Origin: Lasiosphaeris hirsuta
Taxonomy: Eukaryota > Ascomycota > Sordariomycetes > Sordariales > Lasiosphaeriaceae
NCBI GenBank assembly: GCA_030549175.1
Contig: JAUKUA010000005.1
Location: 620,001 to 684,000 of the forward strand
DNA: 64,000 nt
Reading direction: 5' to 3'
Shown: piece after piece, positions 48,101 to 58,723 of the stretch
Layout of the letters: each line of letters starts with the position of its first letter
Numbering within the stretch: the stretch's first letter is position 1
The notes under the pieces: generated by a model
The model's input: only the letters and a program-made list of their open reading frames with translations
Databases searched by the model: none
What the model was told of the DNA's origin: nothing
Position numbers and translations under genes: made by a program

Positions 48101-48328
48101 TGTGTTGCTTGGTCTATTAGAGAAAAGTGACGGTGGGTTTGAGCGGGAATTAGATCGGGGGTGAACGTGCGCATGCGCCGGGCCTGATGGTGAGAGCCCC
48201 GACGTCTTCATAGTGTAGTATGAGGTTCGCTCCCCCGTTCTTTGCTCTGTTGGTGATATCATGGCTACAACGGGTTCTGCCATTGCTTCTGCTTCGGTGC
48301 TTGCCCACAATGTATGGGGTTCTGCCAT
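45108..48328 (-). CDS. protein tyrosine phosphatase with rhodanese domain
   Basis: Exons 48328-46328 and 46268-45108, with a 59-nt intron (GTATGT...CCAG), encode 1053 residues from the first ATG. Other in-frame ATGs at 48283 and 48211 are possible. Residues 1-340 are Ser/Pro-rich and disordered. Residues about 349-479 are a rhodanese-like domain (SILLLDLRVSPQFAQSRVKG, LIVYDAFSS), in which the active-site position has no Cys, so it is a regulatory MAPK-docking-type module. The PTP domain follows: NRYKDILPFEHARV, DYVNASHV, YIASQGPLPATFE, the WPD loop YPSWPDFG, and the catalytic HCSAGCGRTG with Cys882 and its Arg. A large acidic insertion follows the P-loop (about residues 900-980). This domain order matches fission-yeast Pyp1/Pyp2, which dephosphorylate stress MAPKs; the substrate here is inferred. 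Confidence 0.92.
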
Positions 48329-50040
48329 CTGTGTCGCCACAGCTGAAATTCGTGTCCTTCTTGCTAGCACTTCACTTCATAAAGATGCCATTGTGCGTGG
48401 CCTAGGCCTGTGTCTTGGTTTCGGGGAAGGGGCAGACGGTCTGCGTCTGTATTGACGGCAAGGTTCTGAGGCAGGGCTGGGGTTGTGATATTGAAAGCGG
48501 TGGGTCCTCCTAGCGCGCGAGTGGAGAAGAGACGGTAGCTTGTCTGTCTGTATGGTGATGTCGTTTTGCTTATAAGGGGCGCTGAGAGCCGTGGTGGCTC
48601 GGTGCTGGTCGGTTGGATGACTGCTCGGAGTCTAAATCGAACGTTTTTGCGGGCTGTCTGACTTTGAGACTTGGGGCGAGTAGCACACAGTAGCGTAGTT
48701 GCAGCTGTAGTCAAGGAGCTGAGGGGAAACAACCAAGGGGCAATTTCTGTTTCGCAGTGGTGGGGGTTCGGACCCGGGACGATCGCTGGTGACAATCAGA
48801 AACAAAGACCGACTAGATCTCCAGACTAGTATCGAGGGAGGAAAATGAAAGGGCGGGCCTGCAGGTTTATCAGGGACGCGGAGAAAGGGTGTGTGGTGTC
48901 AATGGTGTCAATGGTGTGTGGGTGGCTTGGGTAGGCGAGTGCGAGGGGCGACGGAGATGCAGCAGATGAGAGATGAATGGCCAGGCAGTCTCACAGTAGA
49001 GAGGGCTAGAGGGCGGAGGAAAACAGGGGAAGGGCTGCGAACTTGATGTCGAGACGGGGCAGGGGTTTGCGGCTTTTGCGAGGGCTGAGGATGGGAATGA
49101 TCTGCAGCCCCGAAATGGGCAAATGGCGCTACCTGGGTGTGCTCAAAGCTCGCTGACCTCACCGTACGTCGGCGGATTCAAGCAGACACGCAGAACCGTC
49201 ATGACCATCCACAGAACAACACACAGCACGTATCTTACCTAGGTGCCAATGCCCAGCTTTCTGGAACGTAAAAGAGCGCAATGCCCCCGTGGGTCTGCAG
49301 CCAGCCCGCAGTTTGCTTTCTTTGCCAATTTGCCCTGCGATGTCAAAGGGCGCCGAACGTGGTGTTTGGCTGTCGTTGTTGCGTCACCCGTCGTCATTGG
49401 TGGTGGTACCAGAGGGCTCGAGTGCCGTTGCGACTAGTATCACCCGAACTTAGACAAGCGTATGCCTTTGTGGTGCTCGTGGTCTAGACTCGAATGTGAA
49501 CCGCGAAGTCACGAAAAATCAAAAGAGGCGAGCAGCAGGGGCCGCAACTGCTTTATGACTTCCTTGGACTTAGACTTGGACCAGTAGGTACTCGGTCTGG
49601 AGGGAAGTCGCAGAGGGGAATAGAAGGCGCCACCACACTGGACGGATAGCGCGAGGAAGGCGCTGGCGGAATGAAATGAAATTATTGTCCTGTCCTGTCT
49701 CATTTCTTTCAGGCGGGCACTGGCAGCGGGCAGCGGACAGCAGGTGCCACGCGACCCGAAGGGTAATGGGATGGCCTCCCGTCGAGGTTCTGCAGTCGGG
49801 TCCGCTGTGGCTGCAGGCAGCTTGGCGCCCACCACTGAGAGCGGGGGCAAAGACGTCATAGGGTCTGGGGCGAATTTATTTCCGACCGAAGAAAACCATC
49901 GCCCAACAACACAAAAATACAGAAGCATCCGTGGCCCAAGATTTTTATGACTAATCTACTCAAGCGCCCCCACCGCCTCTCAAACGCCAAGCTGCCCCCC
50001 CCTAAGGTACAGTATCTGTAAGTCAAGCCCGTCTTGTTTA
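48329..50040. other. intergenic, upstream of phosphatase gene
   Basis: About 1.7 kb upstream of the PTP gene. It has a short direct repeat (GGTGTCAATGGTGTCAATGGTGTGTGG) near 48896-48921. No gene is supported. Confidence 0.45.
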
Positions 50041-50740
50041 TCACGCCTGCAGCTCAACCGCAGTTTCCCAAACCATAGATGCCCATACCTGAAGTCTCGG
50101 AGCGGTGATGATAATGTCATGTTCTCTTGGGTTTTCAGGTGGCCGAAGGAAGAGGAGAGAGAATTCAAGTCGTAGGCCACCTCTAGGGACAACATGCGAT
50201 GCTGGAATCTCGGCCGGTGTATTGTCAGTCCAATCGAATAGTAATTTCTTAGACATAGTTGCTTGGTCGACTTATGCTCGCGGCTCTGGTAGTCGGTCCT
50301 GGGCGAGGAGGCGGTATCATTTTTACCCACTTCTCTAAAATGATTATCTTTCTTGGTCGGTCCAGCTTGGCTAAGAGGACAATCTGAACCCGGTGGTCAG
50401 ATACCGAAAACCACCATCTCATATCCGCCCGTAACTTTTCTAAGGACGATGAATCTCCAGCCTATATGACCAATGTTGGCCAGCTCCTGCCATTTGGTTG
50501 TGGCCTCGGACTACCGCTCGAATTTCCTTCTCCACGGTCACCACCTGGTCGTTGGGGAAATGTTGTGGCACCATGATTTTTCCAAGCATCTCCTAGCCCC
50601 ATATGACCGATTTGATTCCTACATTCTTAATAGAGCTGTAGGTGAAGTTGTTCGTGAGGGGCTCCCCGGTATGACGACGATAAGAATTCGCTCCTTAGTA
50701 TTATATCGCCGAAACCGAATTTTCCGCCGGTAAAGCTCTC
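50041..50740 (-). pseudogene. decayed gene, unknown fungal family
   Basis: Several protein-like frames on the minus strand follow one another but are broken by stops and shifts. In order they read MVPQHFPNDQVVTVEKEIRA and VVRGHNQMAGAGQHWSYRLE (about 50575-50450), then SVSDHRVQIVLLAKLDRP and RKIIILEKW (about 50405-50345), then MSKKLLFDWTDNTPAEIP with GLRLEFSLLFLRPPENPREH and DIIITAPRLQVWASMVW (50256-50041). These look like successive pieces of one protein joined by lost frames. The neighbouring sequence (50650-50930) is A+T-rich, as RIP-affected DNA often is. I believe similar conserved hypothetical proteins occur in multiple copies in Sordariomycetes, but I cannot name the family. Confidence 0.5.
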
Positions 50741-53700
50741 TCTCTTAGTTAAGTGTGATAAAGTCTTGGGGGGACATTTATATATGTTAGTGTATAATAT
50801 AGAGGTTAAATATACTAGTCACTTACCTTGAAACGTCAAGGTCTCTTGTTAGTGGAGTTAATAAAGTCCCAGAAGGCCTTAGTGGGGACTAATCTGATAG
50901 TTGTCCTGATGTCTAACTCAGAGGGTGCTATTGAATGGTCTATTCCATGTAGGCGATGTCGGTAGGCGATGTCGGTTGGCGATTCGGTGTCGATGTCGAC
51001 GCCAACACCGACGTGATTGTGTCGGGTGATTTTATTTCTGTGATGACTTCTTGATGGAAGGGCTGAGGTGGTTGATGGGAATTGGTTGGAGGTTGCTTGC
51101 TGGGTCGGCGGCTGCGGGGTCGATTTGCGGGGTCAATAGGCTCCATTTCTAGACGCCGGGCGTGCATTTTCGAACCTTCCTGAGCAACACAGGGCAGCTT
51201 AAGGGAAAAATACATGACAAGAACCAACAGCCCAAGTGTCCCGGAACACGAAACAGTGCCCAAAAATACCCACAAGCGGACGCCACCCATATCTGGACCT
51301 CGGCCTCTGACTCTGATCTGGCTGCAATGAAGAGCGGGAGACGGGTAGATCTCTGAATGGGCAGGGACGAACGAGACTGGCGAGCTTGGGAGAACGGCAT
51401 GCGCAGAGCAGCAGGGCAGCGGTAGGGCAGCAGGGCAGCTGGGCAGCAGGGCCACGCAAGGACAATTCACTTGTGACGAGACTGCGATTGTGCCATCTCC
51501 CATCTGCAATACTGCGATGCGATACTGCAAATAGAAGCAGCCAAGTATCGCCGCATTATGCTGCCTTCAACCTCACGTCCAACGATCCGGCCCGCCGTTG
51601 ACAGCCACGGCTCAATGCACGGTTTCCATTACACGCCGTTACGACCACTACTCTTTGCCTGGGATGTCGCACAGCACCAGCGACACACCCGCCGTATCAA
51701 GGGCGCTCTGTCATCCGCCGCAGGGCACGCCAAGTCGACAACGTCAAAAAGTTGAGACCAGCTCCCTCCCCAGCCCTGCCGCCCAGCTCCGCACGGCATC
51801 CACAGCACGCACCAATACCTGGAACTTGGAACCGTTCCGCCGCTGAACGAATCGCTGCGAAACGAGGCTGTTGTCCCGTCACTGGTCGCACCATGTCCGC
51901 TCAGCCGCTAGCTCAATGCTCACCTGCCTGCTCGCCGAAAGGCACCGAGGGCACGAGGGCACTCACCCGCCGTCTCGATCGTCTCGAAATAGTGGGCGAT
52001 GGGGAAAATCAGGGTCCTGCTCACCCCCTGTGCGCTACTTACTGGTCCAACTGGAGGGAGAGTGTGCACATCCTCGCATCCCACTGGCGCGGCAGATGGC
52101 GGTCTGGCGGCCGTGGGGTTGGTCTGGGGATTGGCGGGCTTCTCGGTTTTAGGGGTCCTGCTGCTTTTGGTGAGGTACATATACAGTACTCCTCATTGCG
52201 AACCTCATGCTCGTGGTACCTGTCTGTCGTCTGCCAGCCACTCCTCAAGCCCGGTGCTGGGCTGGTGCGAGTGTGGGCGGCCGGCATGCCAACATTGCTG
52301 CCGGCGATGGCGCCATTCCTCCGGCACATTCGCAGCCGTGAAGGACCACATGTGCGCCGTGTCCTTGATTCTGGGAAGCACGAGGTGGGCCGGACGCGGT
52401 CCAGACCCGAGAAGACCGCAGACCACCGCAGCACCACCGCAGACGGGCTCGTCATGCAGCCCACAACCGGGATGCCGCATGGGGATGCCAGGCCAATGGG
52501 ACCCGTCCAGTGATTCCAGCAGCAAATCCTACCCCCTTCCCTCCTGTTCGTCTCATCGGTTAGCCCCTCACCTGCTTTTGATCGGTTACGACGCCGCATT
52601 CGATTTGCGCCCGTCTGGGTCAACACGACTCCTGAACAAGACCCCTCCCATCATAGAATCCCCTTTTGCGACACCGCCAGAACAATTAGAAGGCCAAACG
52701 GCCTCAGCACAGCAGTCAGCCCTGCGCGGCTCAGCACGCCCAGTGACGACGTCATAACGCACTTCTTACCCACCAGAGCACCCTAGAGAGCCGCTCAGCT
52801 ATCCCGCCCTGCCCAGCTGTCACGCTTCAATAGGCTGCCGCTGAAGGTAGACGGCGGATGGTTGAATGCACACCGGTCACGCCTCAATACTCTGAGTGCC
52901 TTGTAGACGAGAGTTCAAGGAGGCAGCGCGTCTCAGCGCGACCCAGCGGTCTGGCAGCCTGTCAGCGCCTCTGAACCGCTATGGCCGACTGCAACGGGGG
53001 AATGACTCCAGATCGCTCGATCGTTCATTTACAGGGACCAATCTACGGATACTGCAAACTGTCTTCAACTCCGTCGCGCAGTAACGCCGAGGCCCTCGGG
53101 TGAGCTTGTAAACCGTGCCCTCTCCCTGTGCAACTGTTGAAGCCGCCCCTTTGGTGCCGCTATCGGTGAACCTGGTCAATATGATGAAGCCGAAACGGGG
53201 AGTCTCTCAGCCAAAAGAGAAAAGGAATCGACCCTTGACCTAGACCTGATGCGTAGGTGTCGCGAAACGGAGAGGAAACCGGCAGAGTGAGCTTGGTCCG
53301 CTTTGAGCCTACCTCCCAATTACTCCCCAATCAAGGAAATCTGCCAAATGCCATGAGTTCGCATGGTAATCGAAGGGTCCAGAATCTATTAGTGGCATGC
53401 ACATCAGCGAGAGACTGCCAATATCTCCACCCAACATTCCCGAGTCCCCATGGAGGGCCAGCCGACTCCCCGCTTCCCAGCCAAGTGACGACATGCGTAG
53501 GCCTAGCATGCAGAGTTTTCTTGTGCTCCAAGACCACCACCACCACCCCCACGATACAGGATGATTAATCCACCGACATGGCCTAGCTTGCCAATCTGTG
53601 ATGACAGGAACGCGATGATTGAGCAAGTCTTCTGGACATGGGAAAGGCCTTTTAAAATATCAAACTTACCAGTGCCTTTCCGAACACCGGTACGGCCAAG

Positions 53701-56215
53701 TTCCAGATGCCATGAATGCCTCTTTTGCTGGTGGAAAGGCCTTGTGATATACCAAATATGCCTTTCGTAGTACCAGAAACGCCGTTTTTTTCATGCGCTG
53801 GAAGGCTTCGCCAGCGCTGTAATATCGCCCTTTGAGCCTTGGAGCCTTGGAGGAAGTTGGATTGTACTATTATCCTCTAAACTGCAGATTTCAAGCTTTC
53901 GAGCTCTGCATCGTGAACATAACAACGTACCTTCAACCGGAAGGATTCAATGCAAGACAAGCAAGTCCTGTGAAATTTCCAGACTACCATCCATTGCTAA
54001 CCTATCTGGGGCGCAACTTTAAACTTGGACAGACGCATGCGTTGAAATACAGGTAAGGCAGTTGTGGTAAAGGCGAGCTACACGCCGGATATTTCATATT
54101 GTAGAAGGCCCGACAAGAAACCTGTTTGGCGCAACCCATTTTTGTTTGCTAATAATCTTCCCAGCCATGACGAGATCTCTGGCAGCTGAAGGCAGAGTAG
54201 AAAATCAAACATAACATGTCAACACTTTGAGCCTGAAAAAGTGCGTACCTTGTGTAGGCATGAATCATTAGACATCGAATCTAGGTCCAAAGGCTAAGCA
54301 TTGAAATAGGCTGTGTATCAACACCGCTGATGCGAAATGTAGGGAACTTGAATCATTTTTGTCGTAAGATGAGGTACAAAGTTGGACAGAATATGAGCCT
54401 GTTTCCAACCCTCTGAGACCACCACCACCAATGTACAGCTAAGACTGGTAGCCATCGACTTGTCGAATGCTTTGCGGCTATCAAACCTGACGCGGGTAGT
54501 ATTCCATCATGGGAGTGATTCAGCTGGTCATGGTAGCATAGTATCAGAGGTCCGTGGAGAATAAACAGACCATAACATGCCACTTGCCGTCCTGCCGGGT
54601 GGCAAAGTCAATACGAGCTGAGTCTAACCTCCGACCCCTGCGAGAAACTAGAACCGGCCAAGTGACCCAGTTTGAGGACATGCACTTTGTCTAGGGCTAA
54701 AGGATGGCAGCCTGACCCGCTCAAGAACCGGAGTAGATGCAAGGACTCCAAGCACCCCAGGTGTTCTATCGGATAATTTACCAGGCCTGGGCCCTGGGGA
54801 TCGCCTTTAGCGTCAACCCGCAACGAGTTGAGTGTTCCCGGGTTGGATAGGCATTTTCTCTCATCACCTTCAAGTTATTCCCACTGGGCTCCCTACGTCA
54901 GAGACAGCAGCAGCCTCGATATGTCTGGCTGGACCTCCTAGGAGTTACTCTCGAAGCCCAAACCCACCCGCCAGGTAATTCCCGCTTACCTGCCTGTCCG
55001 TGGTCCCAAAATCAATAGTGCCATTCCCACCGGGCTGTGTGGCGAATTCTGAAGGGAAAAAAAAAACTGCTCTCAGTGATGACGCAGCGTGCCCTTACCT
55101 GCATGGAGTAATATCTCTCCGTGTCGACGTGGCAGTCTAGTAAGATGCCGCCAGCATCCTTACACTAGAAGGCCGGCGGCTGCAGGGCGTGTGATCCGGT
55201 TCAGTTCCTGGATGATCAGGTCGTCGGTTTTCGGCCCCGGAGAAAGGGAATTTGCTACTCTCGGTTTGGGTTACTTGGGTTGGTACTATGGTACTACCAT
55301 AGTACTTACCATAATACTTGGTCTCGGGAATCTTTCATGGGTCGGGGGTCTCCAAGTTTCGTGGGGTTGTGTTTATCTTGGGCTGTCCACAAGAATGCCA
55401 TGTGGCATGTTGCGGCTTTTGTGCAGCCCCACAAGTAGCATGTCTCTCGGTTATCTCCGGGCTAGGCTTCCTAACACTTCCTACGTGTACGGCTTCTGCG
55501 ATAGAAGACCTGCTGTGCGAGTCAACTCGAGAGCATCCCCATGTCACGAGTGAGAGAAATAGTGAGTACGGCCGGGCCACGGGGCACCTCAGAGCTCTGA
55601 CCAGATCAGTCTCCACCAAATTACAACCGAATTCCTAGGGGGGCTTGCGAGAAATGTCAAATCAGCATGGGAGAGACGTGTACACGACTTGATAAAGCCG
55701 CCGTGGATTTCGGTGCCAATCGATGGCAAGGATGGCTACATGATCTACATCTATGCGGCTCGCCATCCGTCTCGATACCCCAGGCCTCGTCGATATCAGG
55801 TCCTTGCTCGAAGCTGACTTTGGTGCAGCTGCTCACAGCTATTCGATTCATGGCATCCTTGGACAAGTTTGTGGGGGACGGCTGGTCCCAACAGAAAACA
55901 CCACAACACTCTGAGTCGTTGTCTATAATCCCGTTCCGCACCTCCTTGGCCGTCCCAAAACGAAAAAGCCACCCGGTCCGCTTAGATCGCGTCCGCGTTG
56001 CCCCGAAACCTAAACGCCATGATAATGCAAGTCGCACGTGTGTGGAGTTGTGAAAGGTCAGCCAAACGAAGTCGCGGGCCGTCCCACCATTGCTCAATGG
56101 CCGAGCCCGTAGGTGAACATGAGTATATAGCACAACAGAGCCGGGAACCCATCCCGCCCTGTATATTCTTATTTGCTGGCGCCTAGCTGATGCCGCGCTC
56201 TCCACCCTCAACATC
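50741..56215. other. gene-poor region
   Basis: About 5.5 kb with no gene I can support. It holds an A+T-rich patch (50741-50930), a GGGCAGCAG-type short repeat at 51411-51453, and a pair of GGAAAGGCCTT repeats at 53641 and 53730. A minus-strand frame (51503-50940) with one hydrophobic segment and a plus-strand ATG-less frame (55572-55797, containing ERRVHDLIKPPWISVPIDGK) are the most protein-like parts, but neither gives a complete gene. Confidence 0.4.
51411..51453. repeat. short direct repeats of GGGCAGCAG type
   Basis: Four to five imperfect copies of a GGGCAGC(A/T/G)G unit lie in tandem on the plus strand. Confidence 0.75.
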
Positions 56216-56698
56216 TCATAACCTGATGTAAAGATCGAGGCAGTCGATGCGCCATTCCCTGCGACCTAGCAGACTCCGCAGCCACTCGAGGCCGAGCCCA
56301 GTCCATTCCACCCTCGTTCTCGCCATCTTCTCGGTAGCTGCGGTAGCTAGGGCACCGGCCGTGGTATTTAGCATCTCGGTGAGGACAGCTGATGCGGTGG
56401 CGTTGATATCCTCGGTCGCCGTCAAGTTCGCCGCCCCCCCTGCTGCCTTCCACCCCGCGGCGGGCAGAGATATGTAGCTTCCACCCGGGCGGGGCTGGAA
56501 CCAGTTGCTCCCGAAGTCGAAGAAACAGCGTTCGGACCAGTTACAGGAGGTCATAAAAAGAATGAGTAGTAGGAAGGAGCAGTAGAGACATGGCCGGTTC
56601 AAAAAGTATGTGCAAACGAAGAATAGGAATATGAAGGACGGCGACGCATTGGTTGGAATGAAGAGGAGGGGGAGCCAACTGCAGCGAACGGGAGACAT
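56216..56698 (-). CDS. possible small membrane protein, unknown
   Basis: From the first ATG (56698) the frame gives 160 residues. Residues about 8-60 contain two hydrophobic stretches (SFIFLFFVCTYFLN and CLYCSFLLLILFM), then a soluble part with FDFGSNWFQPRPGGSYI, three possible N-glycosylation sites (NLTA, NATA, NTTA), and a C-terminal helix (WTGLGLEWLRSLLGRREW). The frame is open further upstream but without ATG. No family was recognised. The alternating hydrophobic and polar parts argue weakly for a real protein, but this could be a chance frame or one exon of a longer gene. Confidence 0.3.
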   Translation of the reverse strand: MSPVRCSWLPLLFIPTNASPSFIFLFFVCTYFLNRPCLYCSFLLLILFMTSCNWSERCFFDFGSNWFQPRPGGSYISLPAAGWKAAGGAANLTATEDINATASAVLTEMLNTTAGALATAATEKMARTRVEWTGLGLEWLRSLLGRREWRIDCLDLYIRL

Positions 56699-58723
56699 GT
56701 TAGCAGCTGTCAAGGTCCGGCGAGGAGGGTTTGCGAGAGGGTCAGGGGAAATCGAACCTGCGGAGACAAAACATGATGAGGGCAGGACAAGATTGGGCGA
56801 TGCGCCTGGAAAGGCGGGCGGTGGGCGGTGGGCAGCGATCAGGCTCCAACAGAAGGGCCGGCAGTTTCTCCTCTGGCTTTGTGTCGGTGTGACTACTCTA
56901 GATCGGCAAACAAAAGGCGACAGGAAAGCCGACTGCAAAGCGCAAACGGCAAACGGCTCGACGGGGAGAGGCAGCGAGCAGGAGGTCGAGGTGGGACGCG
57001 GACGCGGAGAGGCACAATGCGCCAAACCTTGTGGTGCGGCGATCCGGCCGAAGGGCCTTTTGTGCGACTGGGGGGAATCTGCGAATCTGAATCTGGCGAT
57101 ACGGGGGTACGCCGAGATCTCGAGGTGCGACGATGTCGTGATGGGCAGAGGGCCAGGTGGGGGGGCTGCGCTGCGTGGGTGGCACAGGTGACGGTGACGG
57201 AGCCAGAGACAGCGTCTACAACAGCAACAACAGCAGAGCGGCCAGGAAGTGAAGTTCGAAATAAAGATGCAGCCAAGAAGCAGCCAGCGGATTGAACTTT
57301 TGACTTTTGGTGGCGCGAGGTGGTAACACGAGCAGCTGGAGTCTGGAGTCTCGAGTGCCTGACGGCCCGGCGCGCGCGGGTGGGCTTTCTGACCACCTTG
57401 CTTGTCTGCTTACGTAATCCGCCATTGTGAGCTAACAACTCCCTAACCTTCTACCTAATAAAGGGCACATAGGTCCTGGCAACAAGCCTTAGTTTTGGCC
57501 TTAGGCTACCACACCACACGGCTCTCCACGCGCGCTGGCAGCTTTCCTGCATCCAATGCTCCACACCATGCCTGAAGCATACGGCACCACGACATGGCCC
57601 CATCATCATCAGTGTCCTGTGTCGGTGTAGCCCTTGGCATATGTCGGGGCTATTTGACATGTAGTCCCAGAGATAAGTCCCCTCATTTTCTTTTGACTAC
57701 AGCTATCCTACTGACTATTCAGACGAGTGCCGAATGCAGATTATCAGTCCCGACAGTCACCCCCTTTTCTCTTCCAAGTCTGTCTGACTGGGCGGCTGAT
57801 GCAGGCTGATGCATCGTTTTCTGTTTGCATGAAAGACTGTCACTGTGCAGTTGCTCCCGCGTGCCGATCGCTGATGGCTGCGCTGTGTGAAGCGTGATGG
57901 TACTGCTCGTCAAACATTGAATACGGACTGCAGACTGCAGACCACACAGACAATGGAGTGATACTGGCAATAGGAATACCTAGCAGGTATGGATAGGACT
58001 GAATGCACACAATAGGCCTCAGCAGACCGCGCACCCCAAGTCTGCCTGCACCTTTCATCCGTGGATGGAGGGAACGGCCAGCTTGTAATAGGCAGTGAGT
58101 GGGTGAGGGGACAATGAGCAGTCTCGGAGCGTGAATGGCTCTCAGCAGCCCTGTTTTTCGAGGCGGCCGCAGATTGGACCGCCGTAGCTCACCCCATCTG
58201 CCCCGCGCTCAGTGAACCCGTTGTGTGCCGTACACGTGTAGACGCTAAGTGGCACGGACCCAGGTCGGCGAGCCCAATCCCAGCCTCTCGCGCTGGAGTC
58301 GCAATAATTTTCTGCACCCATTCAGCGTGCAAACAGCGGCAATCTCTGATCTCCAACCTCCAACCGCCGCCGTCCTCCTTCCTCTTTTTTCCACGAGTCT
58401 GCCTTTTTGGTCGACAACCACAGCGCCTCCTTCCTCGCCTTCAACGACTGTAATAGAGCACCTGCAAGCATCTGCATTTTGCACTGACCGCGTGCTCCTG
58501 CCTCTGTTGCTCAGCGTCCTAGCGACCCGTGTTTGTGCTGTCCCCAGTCGAAAGTCGACCCCGTGTACCTTCTCTTCTCGTATCCCGGCATCACCACTCG
58601 ATTGGCAAAGCAAACAGAAAGCAACGATAAAACCAATAATTTTGACAATCTCCTTCAGCTGTTGTTGCCAGGCAAAGGCCATTCAGGACATCTCGCCGAG
58701 TCTTGGGGCCGCCGATCTCGACA
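56699..58723. other. intergenic and 5' region of EDC4-like gene
   Basis: About 2 kb. The last 400 nt are pyrimidine-rich and probably hold the promoter and 5' UTR of the EDC4-like gene. No other gene is supported. Confidence 0.45.

Noticed and set aside
50940..51503. Minus-strand frame with one hydrophobic segment
   Set aside because: The N-terminal part is translated simple repeat, and no domain or splice support was found.
51752..52757. Overlapping plus-strand frames of about 250 codons
   Set aside because: Two frames and one antisense frame are open at once; composition is unlike real proteins in this window.
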